Assembly (NCBI GenBank): GCA_041163945.1
Contig: JBEAQJ010000085.1
Coordinates: 1-23,795, forward strand
DNA from: Roseicyclus sp041163945
GTDB taxonomy: Bacteria > Pseudomonadota > Alphaproteobacteria > Rhodobacterales > Rhodobacteraceae
DNA length: 23,795 nucleotides
Direction: 5' to 3'
The notes beneath the pieces were generated by a model that was given only the letters and a program-made list of their open reading frames with translations, searched no databases and had not been told where the DNA came from. Of the stretch, positions 1 through 7,338 are shown piece after piece. The number at the start of each line of letters is the position of its first letter. Positions within the stretch are counted from its first letter, which is position 1. Both the position numbers and the translations under genes were made by a program.

Positions 1-261
1 CCCAAACCCCATATGGAGGAACACTATTCCCAGGCGCATCTTGCGTGGCGAATGGTGATCGAACTGGTCGCCGGTTTCGGCATCGGGTTCGCCATCGGTT
101 ATGGGCTCGATACCCTGTTGGGGACGACGCCGTGGTTGATGGTGGTGTTCACGATCCTGGGCTTCATCGCCGGGGTCAAAACGATGATACGCTCGGCCGC
201 AGAGGTCCAGCGCAAGCAGATCGCGGCGGCAGACCTCGCCGCCAAGGATGAGAAGGGGTAA
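1..261 (+). CDS. atpI: ATP synthase protein I (AtpI), 5'-partial
   Basis: AtpI is a small membrane protein made with the F0 sector; in other bacteria it is linked to c-ring assembly or Mg2+ handling. Two hydrophobic segments are visible, counted from the ATG at 13: about residues 14-36 and 40-58, the typical two-helix AtpI fold. The reading frame is open back to base 1 (codons for P-K-P-H before the ATG at 13). The family members I recall from this order carry about 30 extra charged residues before the equivalent of MEEHYSQAH, so the true start is probably upstream of the window and the ATG at 13 is probably internal. The stop at 259-261 lies 4 nt before the likely atpB start, so the genes are tightly coupled. 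Family assignment is firm; the start is not. Confidence 0.88.
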   Translation, partial: PKPHMEEHYSQAHLAWRMVIELVAGFGIGFAIGYGLDTLLGTTPWLMVVFTILGFIAGVKTMIRSAAEVQRKQIAAADLAAKDEKG

Positions 262-265
262 CGGC

Positions 266-1117
266 GTGGCGACCGAAAGCACCAACACACAGGCCAAGAC
301 CGGCGCCGGCCGGATGGTCTTTTTCGTGCTGATCGCACTTGCGGCGGTTCTGTTCGTTCTCGGTCTTGTCGACGAATACACGCAAGACGGCCCCAACATT
401 CACCCGATGGATCAATTCATCGTCAGCCCGCTGTTCGGTGAGGGGCCGGTGCATTGGTACACGCCCACCAATGTCACCCTGTGGCTGGCCTTGTCGGTTT
501 TGTCGGTCATGGCGCTGATGGTGATGGGCACGCGCGGGCGCGCGGTGATCCCGTCGCGCAGCCAGTCGATTGCCGAACTGGCCTATGGGTTCGTGCGCAA
601 GATGGTCGAAGATGTCGCCGGCAAGGACGCGCTGCCGTTCTTTCCCTACATCTTCACGCTGTTTCTGTTCATCCTGACGGCCAATTTCTTGGGCCTGATC
701 CCGATGAGCTTTACCACCACCTCGCACATCGCGGTGACCGCGATCCTGGCGGCGGCGGTGTTTTTGACGGTGACGATCGTGGGGTTCATCAAGAACGGCG
801 CAGGATTTCTGAGCCTGTTCTGGGTGTCATCCGCGCCTCTGGCGCTGCGCCCGATCCTGGCCGTGATCGAATTGATTTCGTATTTCGTCCGCCCGGTCAG
901 CCATTCCATCCGCTTGGCGGGGAACCTGATGGCCGGTCACGCGGTGCTCAAGGTGTTTGCCGGTTTCGCCGGCGCCATGGGGCTTGCGGGCATCGCGCCG
1001 ATCATCGGCGTGGTGGCGATCTACGGGCTTGAGGTGCTGGTGTCGGCCATCCAGGCTTACGTCTTCACCATTCTGACGTGCGTCTATCTGAAAGACGCAT
1101 TGCATCCGCATCACTGA
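266..1117 (+). CDS. atpB: F0F1 ATP synthase subunit a
   Basis: Subunit a forms the proton half-channels of F0 next to the c-ring. The core is standard: HPMDQF entry at residues 46-51, and the helix with SHSIRLAGN holding the essential Arg that faces the c-subunit Glu, ending in LTCVYLKDALH. I chose the GTG at 266 (283 aa) because AAGGGG at 253-258 sits 7 nt before it. An in-frame ATG at 248 would add six residues (MRRGNG) but overlaps atpI and has no clear ribosome site. Odd feature: about 45 residues precede HPMDQF, including a hydrophobic stretch at about 17-35. The versions I recall from Rhodospirillum start almost at that motif. The extra segment is in frame and looks genuine. Confidence 0.95.
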   Translation: MATESTNTQAKTGAGRMVFFVLIALAAVLFVLGLVDEYTQDGPNIHPMDQFIVSPLFGEGPVHWYTPTNVTLWLALSVLSVMALMVMGTRGRAVIPSRSQSIAELAYGFVRKMVEDVAGKDALPFFPYIFTLFLFILTANFLGLIPMSFTTTSHIAVTAILAAAVFLTVTIVGFIKNGAGFLSLFWVSSAPLALRPILAVIELISYFVRPVSHSIRLAGNLMAGHAVLKVFAGFAGAMGLAGIAPIIGVVAIYGLEVLVSAIQAYVFTILTCVYLKDALHPHH

Positions 1118-1118
1118 C

Positions 1119-1138
1119 GGGGGGCGCAACGCCCACCC
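1119..1138 (+). other. Intercistronic hairpin atpB/atpE
   Basis: Just after the atpB stop there is a GC-rich stem: GGGCG (1122-1126), loop CAA, CGCCC (1130-1134). A further GGG/CCC pairing (1119-1121 with 1136-1138) is possible around a bulged A1135. No T-tract follows, so it is not a classical terminator. A role in mRNA processing or stability is inferred. Confidence 0.5.
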
Positions 1139-1172
1139 GAAACCAGATCGTCCAACGTAAGGAGATAGGACA

Positions 1173-1409
1173 ATGGAAGGCGATATCGCACAAATGGGTC
1201 AGTTCATCGGTGCCGGCCTGGCCGCCATCGGTTCCGGCGCCGCCGCCATCGGTGTGGGCCACGTTGCCGGCAACTTCCTGGCCGGCGCGCTGCGCAACCC
1301 CTCGGCTGCGGCCGGTCAGACCGCCACGCTGTTCATCGGCATCGCATTCGCAGAAGCGCTGGGCATCTTCGCCTTCCTCGTCGCGCTGCTGCTGATGTTC
1401 GCCGTCTGA
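1173..1409 (+). CDS. atpE: F0F1 ATP synthase subunit c
   Basis: This 78-aa proteolipid forms the rotating c-ring. Two membrane helices (about 8-37 and 50-77) are joined by the conserved polar loop R41-N42-P43. The ion-binding carboxylate is E61 in FIGIAFAEALG. No Na+-type ligand set is obvious, so a proton ring is expected. AAGGAG at 1159-1164 lies 8 nt before the ATG, the best ribosome site in this cluster, which fits the need for many c copies per complex. The gene is flanked by two intercistronic hairpins (1119-1138 and 1442-1471), unlike the other junctions. Confidence 0.97.
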   Translation: MEGDIAQMGQFIGAGLAAIGSGAAAIGVGHVAGNFLAGALRNPSAAAGQTATLFIGIAFAEALGIFAFLVALLLMFAV

Positions 1410-1441
1410 TCCAGCCCCTTCGCGAGACCATCCTTACGTCT

Positions 1442-1471
1442 GGGGCGCGCGTCGCTGATGATGCGTGCCCC
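1442..1471 (+). other. Intercistronic hairpin atpE/atpF'
   Basis: In the 94-nt gap after atpE, GGGGCGCGC (1442-1450) pairs over 9 bp (one G-U) with GCGTGCCCC (1463-1471) around a 12-nt loop. No T-run follows. It is well placed to protect the atpE message from 3' decay or to lower read-through into the b-subunit genes. The pairing is seen; the role is inferred. Confidence 0.6.
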
Positions 1472-1503
1472 GATGTAGACACGGTTCCAGGAGGACGACG
1501 CTT

Positions 1504-2049
1504 ATGGCCGAAAACGCCGCACATGCTGCCACCGATGCCGCCCATTCGTCTGGGCCAGGCATGCCGCAGCTCGATTTTGCGACCTTTCCCAACCAGATCT
1601 TCTGGCTGGTGATTGCCCTTGTCGCCATCTACCTCATCCTGAGCCGCGTCGCGCTGCCCCGGATCGCGGCGGTTCTGGCCGAGCGTCAGGGCACGCTGAC
1701 CAATGACTTGGCGGCTGCCGAAGAGCTTAAGCAGCGCGCGGTCGAAGCCGAAGCCGCCTACAACAAGGCGCTGGCCGATGCCCGGTCCGAGGCGAACAAG
1801 ATCGCCGAAGAAACGCGGGCCGCAATTCAGGCCGATCTGGACCGGGCCATGGCCCGCGCCGATGCCGAGATTGCCGCCAAGGCCACCGAAAGCGAAGCCC
1901 GCATGGCCGAGATCAAGGCCAGCGCCATCCGCAGCATCGAAGCGGTGGCGGGCGACATCGCCGGTGACATCGTGGGGGCCGTGGCCCCTGGACAAACGGT
2001 GGACCAGAAAACGATCACCGCAGCCATCGCTGCGCGGGTGAAAGGGTAA
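1504..2049 (+). CDS. atpX: F0F1 ATP synthase subunit b'
   Basis: Subunit b' (atpF', atpX or atpG in different annotations) pairs with subunit b as the peripheral stalk in photosynthetic and related alphaproteobacteria. The 181-aa protein has a short Ala-rich N-terminus, the conserved PQLDFATFPNQIFW entry (21-34), one membrane helix (about 31-47) and a long charged, Ala-rich helix expected to form the coiled-coil stalk. AGGAGG at 1489-1494, 9 nt upstream, selects the ATG at 1504; the longer frame from 1465 would add 13 residues that overlap the upstream hairpin. It is b' rather than b because it follows atpE directly and a second, signal-like b subunit follows it. Confidence 0.95.
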   Translation: MAENAAHAATDAAHSSGPGMPQLDFATFPNQIFWLVIALVAIYLILSRVALPRIAAVLAERQGTLTNDLAAAEELKQRAVEAEAAYNKALADARSEANKIAEETRAAIQADLDRAMARADAEIAAKATESEARMAEIKASAIRSIEAVAGDIAGDIVGAVAPGQTVDQKTITAAIAARVKG

Positions 2050-2050
2050 G

Positions 2051-2629
2051 ATGATGCGCAATTGGATTGCCCCGACCCTGTTGCTTGCTGCGGTGCCCGG
2101 CATGGGCTTTGCCGCGGCCGAAGGTGCAAAGTACGATTTCACATCGTTGTTCAACACCGATTTCGTGGTGTTGATCGGCTTCATCGTTTTCGTTTCGGTC
2201 CTGTTCTTCTTCAACGTTCCGGCGATGTTGGGCGGCTTGCTGGACAAGCGGGCCGAATCCATTCGCGCAGATCTGGATGAAGCACGTGCGCTGCGCGACG
2301 AGGCGCAGATGCTGTTGGCCTCCTACGAACGCAAAAGCCGCGAGGTGGCCGAACAGGCCGAACGCATCGTGGCCCAGGCCAAGGCAGATGCCGAAGCCGC
2401 CGCGGTCGAAGCCCGCGCCGCATTGGAACGTTCGATCGCCCGCCGGGTTCAGGCGGCCGAAGACCAGCTGCAAAGCGCCGAGACCAAGGCCGTGCGTTCG
2501 GTGCGCGACCGCGCCATCGAAGTGGCGATTGCGGCAGCAGCCGAAACCATCGCCAAGCAGATGGCGGCCGCCGATGCCAACAAGATGATCGATGCCGCCA
2601 TCGGCGAAGTCGAACGCCGCCTGCATTAA
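2051..2629 (+). CDS. atpF: F0F1 ATP synthase subunit b
   Basis: The second peripheral-stalk subunit, 192 aa. Residues about 4-22 are hydrophobic and signal-like, ending GFAAAE. A membrane helix follows at about 37-55, then KRAESIRADLDEA and a long amphipathic Ala/Glu/Arg-rich helix to the C-terminus, as in stalk subunits. The start is ATG 2051 or the adjacent ATG 2054; AAAGGG at 2041-2046, within the atpF' end, serves either. The gene lies 1 nt after the atpF' stop and 23 nt before a strong terminator. That closes the F0 operon; the F1 genes are not in the window, as is usual for alphaproteobacteria with split F0 and F1 operons. Confidence 0.95.
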   Translation: MMRNWIAPTLLLAAVPGMGFAAAEGAKYDFTSLFNTDFVVLIGFIVFVSVLFFFNVPAMLGGLLDKRAESIRADLDEARALRDEAQMLLASYERKSREVAEQAERIVAQAKADAEAAAVEARAALERSIARRVQAAEDQLQSAETKAVRSVRDRAIEVAIAAAAETIAKQMAAADANKMIDAAIGEVERRLH

Positions 2630-2652
2630 GGCAAGGCTGCGCCGCAGACGTG

Positions 2653-2682
2653 AAACCCCGGATCGGCGATCCGGGGTTTTTT
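2653..2682 (+). terminator. Rho-independent terminator of the F0 operon
   Basis: AAACCCCGGATC (2653-2664) pairs perfectly over 12 bp with GATCCGGGGTTT (2668-2679) around the 3-nt loop GGC, and the T-tract continues to 2682. It sits 23 nt after the atpF stop. Only three A residues flank the other side, so termination of opposing transcripts would be weaker. The 100 bp from 2683 to the next gene's stop holds nothing I recognise. Confidence 0.95.
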
Positions 2683-2782
2683 CTTGTGCCGGTTACGCAT
2701 CCATCAGTGCCCCGGCCATGGCGCGGGTCACGTGCCCGGCGGCCGCCCGGTAATCACCCGCCCGCCCGCCGCAGCGCGGCCC

Positions 2783-3772
2783 CTAACCGAACCGCTGGGT
2801 CCAGGTGGGTGTCACATCGCCCGGCGCCGGGCGGGCGGCATGGACCCCGCGGGCAATCGCGCGCGCCAGACAAAGCGCCGCCAGATGCCCCAGCATCAAC
2901 GGAACGCCCAGCGGATCGGTCAAGGCCCGTGCACCCGTTGCGGCGGCAAAGACCAGATCGCCGTCCATCGGCGTGTGGCTGGGCCAGATGGCGCGCGCCA
3001 TGCCATCATGGGCGGCCACCGCCATGCGCGTGGCCTGTGCCTGTGTCAGCGCGGCATCGGTCGCCACGATGGCGATGGTGGTGTTGCGTCCCTCGGCGCC
3101 CTTGATGGGGGGAACGGTGCCGGGATCGAACCCGCCCGCGATACCACGGCCGCCGAATTCGGCATCGAATTCAAAAGGGGCGGCCCAGAACTGGGGCCCG
3201 TCGCCCACCGTCACGCGCCCCAGCGCATTGACCGCGACCAGCGCGCCCACCGTATAGCCCCCCCACATGGCCGAGGCGGACCCAAGCCCCCCCTTCAGAT
3301 CCGCGATCAGCGCGCCGGTTCCGGCGCCGACGGATCCCAACGCAAAGCGGTCCGTGGCATGGGCAAGCGCATCGGCCCCGAGCCGCTTGTAAGGGTTTTC
3401 CGCCCATGCCTTGTTGCCGCCGTTGATCAGGTCGAACAAGATCGCGCCGGGCACGATCGGAACCCTTTGGTCGCCCACGGCAAAACCGCGGCCCTTCGCA
3501 CGAAGGGCGTCGGCGACGCCCGAGGCCGCATCCAGCCCAAAGGCCGAACCGCCCGACAGCACGATGGCATCGGCTTCCTGCACCAGCTTGTCGGGGGCCA
3601 ACAGGTCGGTTTCGCGCGTGCCGGGCGCCCCGCCCATCACATGCACGGCCGCCACAAAGGGCCGTTCGCCCACCAACACGGTGGCACCGGTCTTGATCGC
3701 GGCGTCGCTGGCGTGGCCCACGCTCAGGCCGGCAACATCGGTGATCAGGTTGCGCGGTCCGGGGCGGATCAT
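2783..3772 (-). CDS. P1 (S58/DmpA-NylC) family hydrolase
   Basis: A 329-aa member of the P1 family of N-terminal-nucleophile hydrolases, which includes the DmpA and BapA aminopeptidases and the nylon-oligomer hydrolase NylC. These cut themselves to expose a Ser or Thr nucleophile. The expected site is N230|T231 in the motif EGRNTTIAIVATDA, so alpha and beta chains of about 230 and 99 residues are predicted. Other blocks are N8-L-I-T-D-V-A-G-L near the start, VLSGGSAFGLDAA (71-83) and GALVAVNALG (176-185). The ATG at 3772 shares ATGA with the stop of the upstream 116-aa gene; a longer frame from 4021 only overlaps that gene. It is the last gene of the long - strand operon. No export signal is seen, so it is probably cytoplasmic. 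The substrate (short amide or peptide) is inferred. Confidence 0.9.
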   Translation of the reverse strand: MIRPGPRNLITDVAGLSVGHASDAAIKTGATVLVGERPFVAAVHVMGGAPGTRETDLLAPDKLVQEADAIVLSGGSAFGLDAASGVADALRAKGRGFAVGDQRVPIVPGAILFDLINGGNKAWAENPYKRLGADALAHATDRFALGSVGAGTGALIADLKGGLGSASAMWGGYTVGALVAVNALGRVTVGDGPQFWAAPFEFDAEFGGRGIAGGFDPGTVPPIKGAEGRNTTIAIVATDAALTQAQATRMAVAAHDGMARAIWPSHTPMDGDLVFAAATGARALTDPLGVPLMLGHLAALCLARAIARGVHAARPAPGDVTPTWTQRFG

Positions 3773-4119
3773 GTGGCGGCCCGCTCCGCTACCAGATGCG
3801 GAACGCGCCCCCGCCACAGCCCCAGACGGGGCAGGGCGGGCGTATCGGCCAAGGGGCAATCCAGCCCCGCGTAGGCGGCGGGCAAGATCAGGACCAGCGT
3901 GGTCCACGGGGCGGCGGCGGTCTCGATGGCAGCGGCGGTGGCGGCCTCGAAGCGCGCGGCCAGCCGCAACCGGGGCGGGCCATGGATCACCTCGACATGG
4001 GTCAGATCCAGCGCGGGGCACGCCCCGAGAATGGCGGCGTAAGCGGCGGGTTGGCTGGCAAAAACGCCCGCATGCACAACGATGTCAGCCGGCAGGTCGT
4101 GGCGCGTCCAGCGGGTCAT
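3769..4119 (-). CDS. Hypothetical protein, 116 aa
   Basis: I do not recognise this gene. It is held between its neighbours by two 4-nt ATGA overlaps (4116-4119 with the SDR gene, 3769-3772 with the P1 hydrolase), which is good evidence that it is translated. The protein is Ala-rich. It has a possible beta-strand opening (DIVVHAGVF, 12-20), one hydrophobic stretch around 72-84 (TTLVLILPAAYAG), and single cysteines at 34 and 88. There is no signal peptide and no clear catalytic motif. It could be a small cytoplasmic partner or accessory protein of the hydrolase or the SDR. Confidence 0.75.
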   Translation of the reverse strand: MTRWTRHDLPADIVVHAGVFASQPAAYAAILGACPALDLTHVEVIHGPPRLRLAARFEAATAAAIETAAAPWTTLVLILPAAYAGLDCPLADTPALPRLGLWRGRVPHLVAERAAT

Positions 4120-4856
4120 ATGCAGCGGCCCCCATCGACCTCAAGCGCCACGCCGGTGATCATCGAAGCCGCGTCGGAACACAAGAACGCGGCCGCTTCG
4201 CCCATGTCGTCGGGGTTGGAAAAGCGACCAAGCGGAATGGTCGACAGAAATTTTGCCCGCATCTCGGGCGTGTCTTCGCCCATGAAACTGGCCAGTAGCG
4301 GTGTTTCCCCCGCGACAGGGCACAGCGCATTGACCCGCACGCCAAAGGGGGCAAGTTCCACCGCCATGGTCTTGGTTGCGGTGATCATCCAGCCCTTTGA
4401 CGCGTTGTACCAGTTCAGCCGCGGGCGCGGCGACAGCCCGGCGGTTGACGCGATGTTCAAGATGGCACCGCGCGCGGCGGCCTTCATGCCGGGCACGATT
4501 TCGCGCGCGGTCAGGTAAACGGATTTTGCGTTGACGGCGAGCACGCGGTCGAATTCGGCCTCGGTCACCTCTTCCATCGGCTTGGGCAGATGGGTGATCC
4601 CGGCGTTGTTCACCAAGATGTCGACATGCCCCCAGGCATCGCGGGCGGCCGCCGCCATGGCGGCCACCGATGCACCATCGGCCACATCCACGGCATGTGC
4701 GATGGCGCCGATCTCGGTGGCGACGGCGCGCGCGGCGTCTTCGTTGATATCGGCGATCATCACATGCGCCCCTTCCCGGGCAAAGATGCGCGCGATGCCG
4801 GCGCCAAAGCCTGAACCCGCACCGGTCACGATGGCGGTTTTTCCCTGAAGTCTCAT
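4116..4856 (-). CDS. SDR family NAD(P)-dependent oxidoreductase
   Basis: A classical short-chain dehydrogenase of 246 aa, of the size and layout of FabG and glucose-dehydrogenase-like enzymes. Seen: cofactor loop TGAGSGFG (11-18), acidic D36 closing the second strand (points to NAD rather than NADP), NNAG (83-86), structural N109, and the catalytic residues S137, Y150 and K154 in YNASK. The C-terminus GVALEVDGGRCI is standard. The ATG at 4856 shares ATGA with the thioesterase stop, and the longer frame upstream only shadows that gene. It probably oxidises a secondary alcohol or 3-hydroxy intermediate made or released by the neighbouring enzymes. The exact substrate cannot be read from the sequence. 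Confidence 0.93.
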   Translation of the reverse strand: MRLQGKTAIVTGAGSGFGAGIARIFAREGAHVMIADINEDAARAVATEIGAIAHAVDVADGASVAAMAAAARDAWGHVDILVNNAGITHLPKPMEEVTEAEFDRVLAVNAKSVYLTAREIVPGMKAAARGAILNIASTAGLSPRPRLNWYNASKGWMITATKTMAVELAPFGVRVNALCPVAGETPLLASFMGEDTPEMRAKFLSTIPLGRFSNPDDMGEAAAFLCSDAASMITGVALEVDGGRCI

Positions 4857-5263
4857 CTTGCCTCCCCCAAGTGTTCCAAGGCCTGCCGCAGATCGTCGGG
4901 AATGGGCAGGGCGCGCCGCGCCGCCAGGTCGAAATGCACCGAGACGTTTTCGGCGGTAAATACGGTGGCCCCATCCGACAGGCGTGTCATCACATGCGCG
5001 AAGCGGGCCGATTTGGTGCCGACCGACAGCACCCGGCTGTCGATGCGGAACACGTCGCCCGCCAGCATCTCGGCGCGGTAGTCGCATTCCAGCCGAGCCG
5101 CCACGAAAGAGCGTTGCGCCACCCCCATGCGCGCCCGGTCGAGCCCGGCCATGCCCTGCAAGATGAACATCGCGTCCGACACCGCATCGACATAGGCCGC
5201 CACGTTCATATGGCCAAGAATGTCGCAATCACGCGGCGCGACGGGGCGGCACAGGGTCTGCAT
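4853..5263 (-). CDS. Hotdog-fold acyl-CoA thioesterase
   Basis: A 136-aa single-domain protein of the 4-hydroxybenzoyl-CoA thioesterase/YbgC type, which hydrolyses acyl-CoA thioesters. The signature is RDCDILGHMNVAAYVDAV (11-28). D14 matches the catalytic Asp of the Pseudomonas 4-HBT enzyme, and the G-H-M-N turn starts the central hotdog helix. It starts 2 nt after the stop of the membrane-protein gene and overlaps the SDR gene by ATGA. A thioesterase next to a dehydrogenase recalls carnitine-degradation clusters, where betainyl-CoA thioesterase is paired with carnitine dehydrogenase. Here, however, the dehydrogenase is an SDR and not a 3-hydroxyacyl-CoA-type enzyme, so that reading is only an analogy. 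Confidence 0.9.
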   Translation of the reverse strand: MQTLCRPVAPRDCDILGHMNVAAYVDAVSDAMFILQGMAGLDRARMGVAQRSFVAARLECDYRAEMLAGDVFRIDSRVLSVGTKSARFAHVMTRLSDGATVFTAENVSVHFDLAARRALPIPDDLRQALEHLGEAR

Positions 5264-5265
5264 GA

Positions 5266-5802
5266 TCAGGCCCTTGCCTGATCGATGGCGCGCGCGCGGC
5301 GCATCGGCCAGACCGCCAAGACCGCGCCCAGACCCGCCGCGACATACGCCGCGTCATGCATGAAGCCCGCACGCAGGAAATCGGATCGATCCACCGCGGC
5401 GGGCGGGGTGACAACCGCGTCGAGCAGACCCGTGGCATCGACGATCAGCCCGCCCACCAGGCCAGCCAGTGCCGCCAATGTCGCCAGCACGATCACCAGC
5501 CCAATCGCCCCGATGCCGGCGGCCAGATAGCTTTGCGCACGCGGCACGGTGAACAACCCCAGCGCAAAGGCCGGCAAGCTGACCAACAGGCCGGCCCACC
5601 AGCTGGCTTGTGCGCCGACAACGGCGGCCCCCAATCGCGGCGCGGTGGTTTCGGCGATGCCGAACTGGGGAAATTTCAAGCTGTGGAAGTAATCGGGGCC
5701 AACCGAGTAGCTCAATTGATTGTGCAGCGCCCCAAAGACCGCCGCCGAAAGCGCCGCCAGCGCAAGCAAAAGGAAAAACACGGGAAATTTTCCAAGGCGC
5801 AT
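5266..5802 (-). CDS. Small integral membrane protein, unknown function
   Basis: A 178-aa protein with about four hydrophobic helices: roughly 6-26, 62-86, 94-125 and 150-168. The loop after the first helix contains HNQLSYSVGPDYF, a block I recall from uncharacterised proteins of several phyla, which suggests a conserved but unnamed family. I chose the ATG at 5802 because GGAG lies 6 nt upstream; the track's longer version would use a TTG at 5829 with no better ribosome site. It is 2 nt upstream of the thioesterase gene and 90 nt downstream of the aldehyde dehydrogenase stop, so it may be co-transcribed. No transporter or enzyme motif is visible. Confidence 0.8.
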   Translation of the reverse strand: MRLGKFPVFFLLLALAALSAAVFGALHNQLSYSVGPDYFHSLKFPQFGIAETTAPRLGAAVVGAQASWWAGLLVSLPAFALGLFTVPRAQSYLAAGIGAIGLVIVLATLAALAGLVGGLIVDATGLLDAVVTPPAAVDRSDFLRAGFMHDAAYVAAGLGAVLAVWPMRRARAIDQARA

Positions 5803-5892
5803 CTGCGGCTCCGGTGACAGCTGCGCCAAAGCCTAAAGCACAGCCCCAGCGGATGGAAGCGGCCCGTTGGGCCCCGCCCGCGCGATGCCCGG

Positions 5893-7338
5893 TCAACCGT
5901 GCAGCGCCGCGACCGTTTTCAGCGTGCTGAAGCCATAAAGCGCCTCGAACCCCTTTTCACGGCCATGCCCCGACAGGCCGGTGCCGCCAAAGGGCAATTC
6001 CACGCCCCCCGCCGCGCCGTAGTTGTTGAGAAACACCTGACCGGCACGCAGCCGCTTGGCCAGCCGCATCTGGCGGCCCCCGTCGCGCGACCAGACCGAG
6101 GCGACAAGCCCGTATTGCGTGCCGTTGGCGATGCGGATCGCGTCGTCTTCGTCGGCGAAGGGCAAGATGATCTGAACCGGGCCAAAGATTTCTTCCTGCG
6201 CCAGCGGATGGTCGGGGCCTGGGCCCGAAAGAAGCGCCGGCGCGATGTAATGGCCCCCCGGCGGCAGATCAGGGGCGAGTTGCCCGCGAGCAAGGATATG
6301 GGCGGGGTCGGCCATGCCCAGGTAGCGTTCCACGATCGCCTTTTGGCGGGCCGAGATCAGCGGCCCCATGCGCAGGTCGGCGGTGGCCGGGCCCACGGTC
6401 AGCGCGCGATAGGCGGCGGCCATCCTTTCGCATAGCTCGGGGTAGATGGTGCGCTCCACAAGGATGCGGGACGATGCCGAACAGGTCTGCCCCGCATTCT
6501 GGATGCCTGCATTGATCAGGTAGGGTAGCGCCGCATCCAGATCGGCGTCCGCAAAGACCAGCTGCGGGGATTTGCCCCCCAGTTCCAGCGTGACCGGCAC
6601 AAGATTTTCCGCCGCGGCAGACTGTACCTTTCGGCCCGTGGCCACCGACCCGGTGAACGAGATGTGGCGGATGCCCGGATGCGCGGTCAGCGCCGCGCCC
6701 GCCTCGGCCCCCAGACCGGGCACCACGTTCAGCGCGCCGGCCGGCAGCCCCGCCTGCCGGGCCAGATCGGCAAAGGCCAAGGCGGTCAAACAGGCCTCTT
6801 CGGCCGGTTTCAGAACGCAGGCGTTGCCGGCCGCCAGCGCCGCGCCGACCGAACGGCCGATGATCTGCATGGGGTAGTTCCAGGGCACGATATGGCCCGT
6901 GACCCCGTGCGGTTCGCGCAAGGTATAGACGGTGTAGCCGTTCTGGAACGGGATCGTTTCGCCCATCAGCTTGTCGGCCGCCCCGGCGTAGAATTCGCAG
7001 TATCGCGCCAGCGCGATGACATCGTTGCGGGCCTGCGTCAGGGGTTTGCCGACATCGGCGGCCTCCATCGCGGTCAGCGCCTCGATGTGGTCAAGCACAA
7101 GTTCGCCCAAGCGCGCCAAGATGCGCCCACGCGCAAAGGCGGGTGTGGCGCCCCATTCCCCCGCAAGGGCCGCCTGCGCGGCGCCGACTGCGGCGTCGAT
7201 GTCGGCGGCGGTGCCGCGGGCCATGCGCGCGATCTCGGCCCCGGTCGAAGGATCGATCACCGCAAGGGTTTCGCCTGCCGCGGGGGCTTGCCATTGACCC
7301 GCGATGAAGACACGGGCTGGGTCGAACCAGGCTATCAT
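5893..7338 (-). CDS. NAD(P)-dependent aldehyde dehydrogenase
   Basis: A 481-aa enzyme of the aldehyde dehydrogenase superfamily, oxidising an aldehyde to the carboxylate. All catalytic landmarks are present: N154 in VPWNYP, K177 in CVLKPAE, FTGS (228-231), the general base E252 in LELGGKSPQ and the nucleophile C286 in NAGQTCSAS, plus the conserved QEEIFGPV and ELPFGG blocks near the C-terminus. The layout resembles betaine-aldehyde, aminobutyraldehyde and related dehydrogenases, but I cannot assign a substrate. The ATG overlaps the ABC ATPase stop (ATGA at 7335-7338), which ties the enzyme to the importer. That supports a role in breaking down the imported compound. Confidence 0.95.
   Translation of the reverse strand: MIAWFDPARVFIAGQWQAPAAGETLAVIDPSTGAEIARMARGTAADIDAAVGAAQAALAGEWGATPAFARGRILARLGELVLDHIEALTAMEAADVGKPLTQARNDVIALARYCEFYAGAADKLMGETIPFQNGYTVYTLREPHGVTGHIVPWNYPMQIIGRSVGAALAAGNACVLKPAEEACLTALAFADLARQAGLPAGALNVVPGLGAEAGAALTAHPGIRHISFTGSVATGRKVQSAAAENLVPVTLELGGKSPQLVFADADLDAALPYLINAGIQNAGQTCSASSRILVERTIYPELCERMAAAYRALTVGPATADLRMGPLISARQKAIVERYLGMADPAHILARGQLAPDLPPGGHYIAPALLSGPGPDHPLAQEEIFGPVQIILPFADEDDAIRIANGTQYGLVASVWSRDGGRQMRLAKRLRAGQVFLNNYGAAGGVELPFGGTGLSGHGREKGFEALYGFSTLKTVAALHG

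Noticed and set aside
248..265. Earlier ATG start for atpB.
   Set aside because: It lies within atpI without a clear ribosome site, whereas GTG 266 has AAGGGG at a good distance. The six extra residues show no conservation I know of.
4853..5263. Carnitine-degradation operon, suggested by a thioesterase next to a dehydrogenase and an aldehyde dehydrogenase.
   Set aside because: The dehydrogenase is an SDR and not the 3-hydroxyacyl-CoA-type carnitine dehydrogenase, and the beta-keto acid cleavage enzyme is missing. Kept only as an analogy.
5861..5873. GGCCC-GTT-GGGCC hairpin in the 90-bp gap before the aldehyde dehydrogenase stop, as a terminator splitting the long operon.
   Set aside because: The stem is only 5 bp and has no T-run on the transcribed (-) strand, so it is too weak to call.
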